Below are positions 53,130 through 61,453 of a stretch of DNA of 64,000 nt, one piece after another. The position numbers were made by a program, and so were the translations under genes. This DNA comes from Symbiodinium natans (lineage: Eukaryota > Sar > Dinophyceae > Suessiales > Symbiodiniaceae): assembly GCA_905221605.1 (NCBI GenBank), contig CAJNDS010002273.1, positions 310,001 to 374,000 of the forward strand. The letters run 5' to 3'. Each line of letters begins with the position of its first letter. Position 1 is the stretch's first letter. Under the pieces are notes generated by a model that was given only the letters and a program-made list of their open reading frames with translations, made no database searches and was not told where the DNA came from.

Positions 53130-53259
53130 GTCCTTGATCAGAAGGCGGGAGGAAATCCGAGAATCTCATATTCCGCTTCGCGCAAAGTTGCTCGAAGAGC
53201 CATGGCATAACTTGGAAGGCATCGACCCGGCAGGAGCTGCTTCCATGGCAGAAGATCAC
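53130..53259 (-). CDS. putative exon, unrecognised
   Basis: Acceptor GCGCAG|GTG. It reads VIFCHGSSSCRVDAFQVMPW then LFEQLCAKRNMRFSDFLPPS. The lower end meets a telomere-like tract (53,094-53,130). Confidence 0.65.
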
Positions 53260-53336
53260 CTGCGCCAGTGAAGCACTGGGCAGAAGAATCTGAGGGTTTT
53301 TTTTTTAACAACCCTTCACTCCTTTTCGGGCGATCT

Positions 53337-53445
53337 GAGGGTTTAGGGTTTAGGGTTTAGGGTTTAGGGTTTAGGGTTTAGGGTTTAGGGTTTAGGGTTT
53401 AGGGTTTGGGGTTTAGGATTTAGGGTTTAGGGTTTGGGGTTTATG
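53337..53445 (+). repeat. interstitial telomere-like tract, long
   Basis: About 15 units with a degenerate right end. Confidence 0.95.
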
Positions 53446-53544
53446 GGGGTTTAGGAGGCACCTTTTGGGTCCTTTTTGCAAGGGAATCTTGCTATTTGGT
53501 GGTCTACTATTTTCGGGGGGTCCCCTATTTTCGTAAACCGCCAG

Positions 53545-53690
53545 GTCATGCGCTTGGCATGGCATTCATTGGGAGCCAGATCTGCGAAGCCGAGAAGCAC
53601 AAGGCACTCGTCCATGGCATGCGCTTGGCCGAAAGTGGCTACCTTGCAGGGGGGTGCACTTTCAGAGACATGGCGAACACTGATAGCAGA
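53545..53690. CDS. putative exon, strand ambiguous
   Basis: Plus reads MAFIGSQICEAEKHKALVHG; minus reads VATFGQAHAMDECLVLLGFA after an AAG acceptor. Both are protein-like. Minus is favoured by the regional pattern. Confidence 0.35.
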
Positions 53691-53761
53691 GCATCGCCCC
53701 CTCCCTAAACCCTCAACCCTAAACCCCTATGGGAGGTCTTGGTTCGAGGGAAGCTCATGAC

Positions 53762-53854
53762 CCCAGTCAGAAGCTTCTTGGGGCGTACATCCTCCACAGG
53801 CCATCATGCATCCAGGGAGCAGCGCAGCCTCAAGCCCTGCTTGTTCAGGAGTTC
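53762..53854 (-). CDS. putative exon, unrecognised
   Basis: 93 nt, acceptor ATCCAG|GA and GT donor. It reads TPEQAGLEAALLPGCMMACG then GCTPQEASDW. Confidence 0.55.
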
Positions 53855-54398
53855 CTGGATGGCTATACCGGCTATATTTGCTTGAAACATTTCATATTTC
53901 TCCTATTTATGACTACTTGAATATTTCCGAAGTACTCTACTACCAATCCTCCCCACACCGCCGGAGGGAGCTTTGGCAAACGAACGGGTCACTAGCGTCG
54001 GGAGCAAATGAGTCCGGTTCAGCGTGGTTGTTTCTCAACAGATGCGTGATACAAGCACGCTTTTTCGGGCTCAACAGGGAAGATGGTAGAACCCACTTTT
54101 CGGGTCCGTAGCCGGCTGCGAAGCCAAAAAGTGAGCTTTCGTCGGGAGCAAATGGGTCCATTTCAGCATCCGTTGTTCGGCATGTTGAGGCACTCGTTTT
54201 GTCAATGAAGTGCCAGGTGGGGGGTGGGGGGCTGGGGACGCAGCCGCCCCCCCCCCCAGCCGCAAATATTTTCATAGTTACGCGAAAAAGTGGAGAGTCG
54301 GGAGGAGGCGTAACCCCCCCCATTTGCCAACACAAAGTTCCCATGCTGGGGCTGCGCCCTCAATTTCATAGTGTTGCACTTTGGCGATATATCATTTT

Positions 54399-54440
<42 letters not shown>
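54399..54440 (+). repeat. (TAG)n microsatellite
   Basis: About 13 TAG units. Confidence 0.97.
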
Positions 54441-54527
54441 GAGGTGACACGCTCTTAACTGATCATGGTGTTTTCTGCTGTTTTTTGACTTTTTCTATCG
54501 TTTTCTCTGGTTTTTTCTGCGTTTGAC

Positions 54528-54690
54528 GGGTTGGGGGGGGTGGGGGGGGTGGGTGGGGGGGGGGTAATTACGTGCTGTGCTTTGTGCACACATGACCATG
54601 CTGAGGGGTTGGGGGGGTGGGGGGGTAATTACGTGCTGTGCTTTGTGCACACATGGGGGTCGTGCTGGGCTTTGTGCACGCTTGACCACG
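54528..54690 (+). repeat. G-run plus tandem duplication
   Basis: A unit of about 65-70 bp containing TAATTACGTGCTGTGCTTTG and a G-run occurs twice, then a partial third copy. Confidence 0.85.
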
Positions 54691-54729
54691 CTGTCTACTG
54701 TTTTCCTCTGTTTTTTTGGTTGGTTTAGG

Positions 54730-55145
54730 GGCAAGATCTTTTGGGCTCACAGTGGAGGGTTTAGGGTTTGCAGGTACAGATCTTTTGGGCTTTTTTGGGA
54801 ACCTTTTGGGCTTCCAGTGGAAATATGGGGTTTGAGGTTTCAGCCTACAGATCTTTTGGTTTTTTTTGGCATCTGGGGTTTAGGGTTTCAGGGCAAGACA
54901 TTTTGGGCTTACAGTGGAGGGTTTAGGGTTTGGGGCTTGAGGGTAGAGACCTTTTGAGGTTTTTTGGGATTTGGGGTTTAGGGTTTAAGGGTAAGACCTT
55001 TTGGGCTCACAGTGGAGGGTTTCGGGATCTTTTCGGCTTTTTGGGATTCACAGTGGAGGGTTTAGGGATCTTCTGGGCTTTTTTGGGATTTGGGGTTGAG
55101 GGTTTAAGGGAAGGGTTTGGGGTTGAGGCTGTAAGGTGAAAGGAC
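54730..55145 (+). repeat. degenerate tandem repeat containing telomere-like units
   Basis: Repeats of CTTTTGGGCT(T/C)ACAGTGGAGG followed by GTTTAGGGTTT, with spacing of about 115-125 bp. Confidence 0.8.
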
Positions 55146-55478
55146 TTTTGGGCTTTTTCTATGGGATTTAAGGTTTAAGGGGGTGCACTGTGGGACTGCT
55201 TTGTCATTCAGGGTACACATGGGGTTTGGGGTTTCAGGCTCCAGATGTTTTGTGTTTTTTCTGGGGACGTGCTTGACGCTGTGGGGTTGAGATCACATCT
55301 TAGAAAACCCGCGAAACGCTGTAAATACCGGTCTTTTCCTCTGTTCTGAGAACACGTCTGCGCAAAGTAGGCCCTGTAATTGACCGTTTTTGAAGCCCGA
55401 AAACACTGTAAATACCGATGTTTTTGGAGACGGCGCCTCTAAGAGGCCGTGCGAGTAACCACAATTTCTGGGCTCGGG

Positions 55479-55535
55479 GTGGGGTTGGGGGGGGGGGGGG
55501 GGGGGTGGGGGGGGGGGGGGTGGGGGGGGGGGGGT

Positions 55536-55568
<33 letters not shown>

Positions 55569-55582
55569 GGGGGGGGGGTAAT
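55479..55582 (+). repeat. long G-rich tract
   Basis: About 100 nt of G with scattered T; potentially G-quadruplex forming. The poly-Gly open frame over it is not a gene. Confidence 0.97.
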
Positions 55583-55669
55583 CACGTGACTTGGGACTTC
55601 ACACCTGCAACTCCAAAGCCTGAACCCCTAATCCCCAAAGGCCTAAACCCTTGCTGTTTAATTCGGGGT

Positions 55670-56160
55670 TTATAAGCAAAACGCGCCCGCGCCTAGGCGA
55701 GAGCGCAATTTCAAGCAAAAAATGTGTCCGAAACTTCAAAACGACACCCCCGAGAAAAAAACACAACAAACAAACGATCCTTAAACCCAAAAGAATAGTC
55801 CAAGCAGTGCAAACCCAAATCCTGAAACCTGAACCCTAAACTTTGAACCTTGAACCCTGAAGAAGAATCAACTTGAGGCCACTTTCAGGATCCAGTGCAC
55901 AAGTCTGTTGGGTTACAACCAAAGCACAATTCCAGAAAATCATGCCTGCGCTGTGGCGAGAGCACTATTTCGAACCTGAACTGCCGGAGCCATAACGCAG
56001 AAAAAACTTCCCGAACCGAAAATCGCCATTTGAAAGTTCAACATGGGGAATGAGCAAAACGTGCCCGCGCCTGGGCGAGAGCGCAAATTCGAGCAAAAAA
56101 CGCGTCCAAAACTTCAAAAAAAGGACCCCCTGGAAAAAAAACAACAAAAAAAACGATCAG
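55670..56160. repeat. approximately 100-bp block repeated at about 375 bp spacing
   Basis: CCCGCGCCT(A/G)GGCGAGAGCG...CAAAACTTCAAAA...AAACGATC occurs at 55,684-55,785 and 56,060-56,160; a weaker version starts near 55,945. AACACTGTAAATACCGA also recurs (55,399; 56,431; variant 55,318). Confidence 0.8.
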
Positions 56161-56515
56161 GCTTCGAGCGAAAATGCATTTTTCCGAAAAAATGACCTAA
56201 CCCTTCAGTGTTTTCGAGCCCTGCAAATGCTGCGGTGATCACGAAAATGTGTGTTTTGCTTGGGCTTTCAGCCCTCGACGCGACAAATGTAAACACAGAA
56301 TGTGTTCAGTCACACGGCCTCTTACGGGCGCCGCCACCATGTTTTTCTCCTGCGCCTAAAGTAGTTGAAAGTAGTTTGCGGGACTTTTTACACGTCCATT
56401 TTTCGTGTCCGTAAACGGACAAAGCCAGGAAACACTGTAAATACCGAGGTTTTCGTCTCTTAACACGAAAATTGCACGCCACAAAACCCCTGCGATCAAT
56501 TAAGAACGTGACGCC

Positions 56516-56516
<1 letters not shown>

Positions 56517-56560
<44 letters not shown>

Positions 56561-56612
56561 GAGCAGCAGTAGAAGTAGTAGTAGTAGTACTACTACTACT
56601 ACCACCACCACG

Positions 56613-56657
<45 letters not shown>

Positions 56658-56694
56658 TCTACTACTACTACTACTACTACCACTACCACTACCA

Positions 56695-56762
<68 letters not shown>

Positions 56763-56781
56763 GCTACTGCTACTGCTACTG

Positions 56782-56838
<57 letters not shown>

Positions 56839-57012
56839 CTGCTGCTGCTGCTGCTGCAGCTACTACTACGACTACGACTACGACTACTACTACTACTACT
56901 ACTACGACGACTACTACTACTAGTCCTACTCCTACTCCTACTCCTACTCCTACTCCTATACTGCTACTGCTACCGCTACCGCTTCCGCTACTGCTGCTGT
57001 TACTGCTACTAC
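56517..57012 (+). repeat. large inverted trinucleotide repeat (TAG)n-(CTA)n
   Basis: About 70 nt of TAG/AGT units switches near 56,588 to about 420 nt of CTA/TAC units with CCA, GCA, TCC and CGA interruptions. The two halves are complementary, so the array can fold on itself. Open frames of poly-Ser/Thr (plus) and poly-Val/Leu (minus) result. Confidence 0.95.
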
Positions 57013-57098
57013 TATGTCGTCTAGACTGCCCACTCCTACTACCTACTTTTTCACTGCTTACTTACGTACTCCTTACTATGCACTATACTGCGTACTAT

Positions 57099-57200
57099 TT
57101 ACAATATTCCTTGAGACAAGTGTTGAAGCCAAGGCACAATGTCATGACGCTCTAGAGGCTGGCTTAGGCGGCGCGACTCATTGTAGCCAGGCAAGATCAC
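57099..57200 (-). CDS. putative C-terminal exon with stop
   Basis: Acceptor TGCGAG|GTG, ends TAA. It reads VILPGYNESRRLSQPLERHD then IVPWLQHLSQGIL. Confidence 0.5.
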   Translation of the reverse strand: MILPGYNESRRLSQPLERHDIVPWLQHLSQGIL

Positions 57201-57588
57201 CTCGCAGACTTGCGCGGGTTTTCCGTGGGTCGGCAACCCATTAAATCATTGGCTCGCAACTGGCACTCTGAACTACTCAGCTACTCCATGCAGCAACCAC
57301 AGAGGTCCAATCAACACCAGAACTACTCCAGGGGAAGCTTCGGGCCAGCGTGACCCTCGAAGGGTTTCTGCAAGCACTCGGGGGTTTAGGGTGTGGATTC
57401 TTTTGCGCAAGACTACTAGGCTACTGAGCTCAAAGTTTTGCATGCTGTGCGAAGTCGCGCTTGTGCGACCTCGCGCGACTCCTACTTACTTGCACCCACG
57501 TCACCTGCAAAGATGTTGGGCCCAAGGATTTCGTCGGGTACCTCGCCGTGCTCCGCCGAAATTCGCAGGCTTCGCTTGCATGATGGCG

Positions 57589-57720
57589 ACTTGGAGGTTC
57601 ACGTACTTACTAACTAATTATAGCTGTACTGAAACTGTACTTATAACCCTACTAGGGCACTGAAGGGGCTTATAGGTGGGTTATAAGTTATATTTGGTTC
57701 ATGCCACGAACCTCCAAGTA
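57589..57720. mobile_element. inverted-repeat element, family E, copy 1
   Basis: About 130 bp. Left ACTTGGAGGTTC, right GAACCTCCAAGT. The interior shares ACTTACAAC-type and TTATAA strings with copy 2 (60,366-60,482). Confidence 0.65.
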
Positions 57721-57841
57721 CGTGTGTCAGCTCGTACCGATAGCAGCTATAAGCAAGCCGCGCATACCTGTGGACCAATGCGCTCTGAGTCACAAGACTC
57801 GAAACGGCCCCAATTTCCCAACTTCTGTCATGGGGTCAGAA

Positions 57842-57898
57842 ACCCAAACCCTAAACCCTAAACCCTAAACCCTAAACCCTAAACCCTAAACCCTAAAG
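57842..57898 (-). repeat. interstitial telomere-like tract
   Basis: Eight CCCTAAA units. Confidence 0.95.
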
Positions 57899-58013
57899 CC
57901 ACGCCAGGGGATGTCTTATAGCATTTTGGACTCCACCTCCGCCGCGGTGGCCGGATGATGAGGCGCCAGGCTTCGAAAAGCTGCATAGAAAAGTCCCCGA
58001 AGTGCTTCCTTGA

Positions 58014-58122
58014 GGGTTTAGGGTTAGTGCAGTTAGGGTTTAGGGTTTAGGGTTTAGGGTTTAGGGTTTAGGGTTTAGGGTTTAGGGTTTAGGGTTTAGG
58101 GTTTAGGGTTTAGGGTTTAGAG
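58014..58122 (+). repeat. interstitial telomere-like tract, long
   Basis: About 14 units interrupted once near 58,026. Confidence 0.95.
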
Positions 58123-58147
58123 GGACAAGGGGGACAGGGCCCGAACG

Positions 58148-58420
58148 TCAGGACGTATTTCCGAACACACTCCAAACGATCCCCCCAAAACTCTTTCCCA
58201 GGACGCTTCCCAGGCTCTCCGGTTTCTCCTCCTCTGGCGGCTCCTCTGGTTCACATTGCCGCACCAGAGACCCCAAAGCCTCGCAAGCTTCGGTGATTTT
58301 TGCGCTCAGACATTTGGACGCGCAACCAATCCTCTCCTTGCGGCGGCTCCCTGAATTTTTGGCGATGCACCAGGTGTCAGCTCCCCGGAATCTTGCAAAA
58401 TCTTCCAGGACCCTTTGCAT
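58148..58420 (-). CDS. putative exon, unrecognised soluble protein
   Basis: The open frame includes RFRGADTWCIAKNSGSRRKE, then SAKITEACEALGSLVRQCEP and a Glu/Pro-rich segment, ending at TAG. Coding composition is clear. It is flanked by telomere-like tracts on both sides (58,014-58,122; 58,524-58,621). Confidence 0.6.
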   Translation of the reverse strand: MQRVLEDFARFRGADTWCIAKNSGSRRKERIGCASKCLSAKITEACEALGSLVRQCEPEEPPEEEKPESLGSVLGKSFGGIVWSVFGNTS

Positions 58421-58523
58421 TCTTGGGCAGACATTAAAAAAACTAACAAGCTGGATTCAATAACATTTTGTCTGTATACAAAAAACGGAAGCTTTTTACC
58501 CTCTTGGGCAAACATCCTGCAAG

Positions 58524-58621
58524 CCCTAAACCCTAAACCCTAAACCTCAGGCCATAAACCCGAAACCCTAAACCCTAAGCCCAAAACCCTAAACCCTGAA
58601 CCCTAAACCCTAAACCCTAAG
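58524..58621 (-). repeat. telomere-like tract, degenerate
   Basis: About 13 CCCTAAA-type units. Confidence 0.95.
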
Positions 58622-58720
58622 CACAGCTTGGCTGGGCCTGGGTCTTCTCCTTCCCGGGATGGACTGGCGTCGTCTTGGAAGGGCTCACCTTCATCCCCAG
58701 CATAGGACTGGTGCGAGGTT
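58622..58720 (-). CDS. putative acidic exon
   Basis: It reads SYAGDEGEPFQDDASPSREG then EDPGPAKL. A second frame is also open. It abuts the telomere-like tract. Confidence 0.4.
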
Positions 58721-58766
58721 TGGTGTGGAGGTCAGGAAGATGCAGCAACCATATGGTCTGTTAGTG

Positions 58767-58880
58767 TATATTGTATATATATATATATGCACATATATAT
58801 ATATATATGTATAAATATAAATATATATATATATACACATATGTATATGTATATATACATATATGCCTATATGTATATGT
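58767..58880. repeat. AT microsatellite
   Basis: TATATA/TGTATA tracts; another (with TG repeats) lies at 59,100-59,170. From 58.9 to 60.03 kb there are open frames on both strands (59,280-59,520 and 59,560-59,915) that I cannot support as genes. Confidence 0.95.
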
Positions 58881-60033
58881 ACTTATCCATCGATATTCTT
58901 CCCCCTTTAAGAATACGGGTGCGAGTAGCGTATAGTGCATGGTGCACAGTGTTTAGGTGCCCAGTATACGGTGTATAGAACAGAATGCTACATTGCGCGA
59001 GTGTATGGTGTACAGTATCTAGTATATGATACAATGATAACATTGCATATGTACTATCCAATGTACTCTGCGTGTCGGCGTTGTCGCCCTTTTGCCCTCA
59101 TATATATATATATATGTGTGTGTCTGTATCTGTGTATAGATATATATATATATGTGTGTGTGTGTGTATGTTACAGTGTATTCGCCCTCTGTTCCCGATT
59201 GCTCACAAGGCGCCGGAAGCCCTTCCGGCTCACAGTCGAAGTCTGCTTGGAACAGAAAGTCTGCCTGGCAGCTACAAGTACCCCTCTGAGGGCGGGCATG
59301 ACTTATGTCTACGAAAATGCGACAAGACCTCTGTTATTTCCGAAGCTGAAGTTCTCAAATCTCTGAAGCGCTGTCACTCAATGCTACAGCATCTGTCCAT
59401 TGCCACGCGCGTGACGTATGTACGCACCCTGGTCGGGTATCTGGTGTTGCATGATGCGCGGTGTGTCCTAAACGGTGGTATTTGGCCGATCAGCGCAAGG
59501 AAAACCTCTATCACCCGCAGTGTGTGATTCTCATATCCTTCGATGATTATCATCCTTATGTTGTTGTACTCTTTTCATGGTGATGAATGAACTTGAGGTT
59601 GAGGTGTCCACCATTCCCAGCCTCCATGTCCCCATCTCCGGTCGCGCTCTGAGGGGACGGACCAGTCATGTTCAGCACCAGCCCATGGCCATCTTTTCTT
59701 CTCAATACCAGCCTCTTATTCGAAAAGATGCTTTCTTTGTCGTGGGCTGGACTTCTTTGTTCATGACATATTGGGCTTTTGGGGGGATAGGCTCCAAGAA
59801 GCTGAGGAGTGAAGCTTTTGCTGTTTATGTAAATTCTGTCGGATTCTTCCTTGGGGGGGGGCCTTTCCTCTGCCCTTTCGCCACGTAGATTTTTAAGGCA
59901 TAAAGCGTCCAACATCGTGTGGTGCTACGCTGCCCCTAAGCCCTGCCCATGGCGGAGCTGATCTGAGCCCAGCAGAGGCGTGAGACGCTTCGTGTTGCGA
60001 CGGCCGGCTGCTGCAAGCATCCTGCTTCCTGTG

Positions 60034-60152
60034 CCAGGATGGGCTATTATACCCTATAGTATCCCTTGAAAGGCTCTTCCTATAGTATCCCTTGAAAGGC
60101 TCTTCCTAGAGTTCATTGTGGGGATTAGAAGTGGCCTAATAGCCCATCCTGG
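60034..60152. mobile_element. inverted-repeat element, family D
   Basis: About 119 bp. Left CCAGGATGGGCTATTA, right TAATAGCCCATCCTGG: perfect 16-bp inverted ends. It contains an internal tandem duplication of a 27-bp unit (CTATAGTATCCCTTGAAAGG...). Confidence 0.85.
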
Positions 60153-60167
60153 TGGGCCTGAAAATTC

Positions 60168-60365
60168 TCATCTAAGGGCATCAAGGAAAGACACCGCAAA
60201 CCAGTCTCTAGGGGTCGCTACAGCATGACCGATTTCTGTCAGGAAGCAGGCAATGGGGCACATGAACGTGCAGCCTGAAAAGTCTTGCTGTGACCAATGG
60301 GCTTCTGGCGCCACTTCTGGCATAGGGAACCTGATTGCAGGGAATCCTCGCTTGCAGCCCACCAT
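60168..60365 (-). CDS. putative C-terminal exon with stop
   Basis: It reads CKRGFPAIRFPMPEVAPEAH then WSQQDFSGCTFMCPIACFLT and ends SFLDALR-TGA. The open frame extends right into an inverted-repeat element, so the true start is near or below 60,365. Confidence 0.5.
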   Translation of the reverse strand: MVGCKRGFPAIRFPMPEVAPEAHWSQQDFSGCTFMCPIACFLTEIGHAVATPRDWFAVSFLDALR

Positions 60366-60482
60366 ACTTGGAGCTTCATGGTACTCGTTAGGCACTTCGA
60401 ACTCTACTTACAACTGTGGCTTATGAAGTGGGTTGCAAGTACAGTTATAATTGGTTAATAAGTAGCCATGAACATCCAAGTA
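60366..60482. mobile_element. inverted-repeat element, family E, copy 2
   Basis: Left ACTTGGAGCTTCATGG, right CCATGAACATCCAAGT; related to 57,589-57,720. Confidence 0.65.
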
Positions 60483-60620
60483 ACATACCGATCCCTGCTC
60501 TTCGTGGGTTGCAGGTGAGCTGCTGCTGGGTCCCAGGGTCAAACCAGCCAGCCGACGAAGGCTGCTCAGCATAGCCAGCATAGCTCTGCCTGAGCTCTCC
60601 TCCAAGAATGCCCCTGAAAC

Positions 60621-60750
60621 CTGCTGGAATCTTCGTGAAGGTGCAGCAAGGCATCCCAGGCGCTGTTCAGCATAGCCATCATAGTGTCCGACGGGAAGCC
60701 TGAACGGATGTTTCCTTTTCTGGCTGAAGAGAAGATCGCCATTTGGTGGA
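60621..60750 (-). CDS. putative exon, helical
   Basis: It reads MAIFSSARKGNIRSGFPSDT then MMAMLNSAWDALLHLHEDSS, ending at a GT donor (CAGCAG|GTTTCA). It may belong to the coiled-coil gene upstream. Confidence 0.55.
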
Positions 60751-60867
60751 ATTCTAAACCCACAGGCCTCTAAGGTGTAGGTCGGCAACGTTCCCTCGAA
60801 GTCCCTACCATGCTTGCATGCTTGGATGGAATGCCGACGCCCACGGCAACAGCTTAGGCAACTAGGG

Positions 60868-60966
60868 GGTTTCCAAGAAGAGGGGTATCCTTTTTGCGGG
60901 GGCTCTTTAAGGGGATTCTATTCTATTTGGGGCATCAAAGGGGGTACCCCTATCTTGGGAAATGCC
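60868..60966. mobile_element. inverted-repeat element, family F, copy 2
   Basis: About 99 bp. Left GGTTTCCAAGAAGAGGGGTA, right GGGGTACCCCTATCTTGGGA. Core shared with 38,461-38,545. The following 60.97-61.38 kb has nothing I can support. Confidence 0.75.
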
Positions 60967-61379
60967 CACGTATAACCTGACAAAGCAAAACGAAGATTAT
61001 AATATTATAGAGCCCAGGAACGGCTCTGGCACAGGCGCCGACCACTGGGGCTGCATGGCCTCAAGTCCCGAAGCTCAAAAGCGAATGCTTCCCCCAAAGC
61101 AAGTCCAGGCTTCAGCTATCAAAAATTATCAACACAACAGGGGGGCCGAGCCTGTTCTGGCGGCAGCGTCATCGGAGCTGTACTGACCGGCGGACTGGCA
61201 GCCACTTGGATGGTCCTTACCAGCGATGAGCAGCGCTGGCGATCTCTCCACAAGTGGCTCACGGCATGAGACCTTGTGACACACACAAGGAGCTGAGTGC
61301 TTCACGGCGCGGGGGCCTGAACCACGTCAGGCACATGGCTTCTTCACGGAGGAGCGGCAAGACACATGTACCAACTGGC

Positions 61380-61453
61380 CTTCTCCTTAAGCTGGCGTTC
61401 AGCTTTGCGCAGCTTCTCTTGCAGCTTCTCTTGGGTAGCTTGCGCATCCTTCA
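61380..61453 (-). CDS. coiled-coil exon
   Basis: 74 nt, acceptor GCACAG|TG and GC donor (GAGAAG|GCCAGT). It reads [20 protein letters not shown] then LKEK. Confidence 0.75.

Noticed and set aside
55418-55675. Gly-rich open frame
   Set aside because: It is the translation of the G-rich tract.
56472-57155. Long open frame of poly-Ser/Thr (plus) and poly-Val/Leu (minus)
   Set aside because: It is the translation of the TAG/CTA triplet array and has no complex sequence.
59556-59915. 119-codon minus frame and the 103-codon plus frame
   Set aside because: Neither has clear splice sites or a recognisable family. Composition does not favour either strand.
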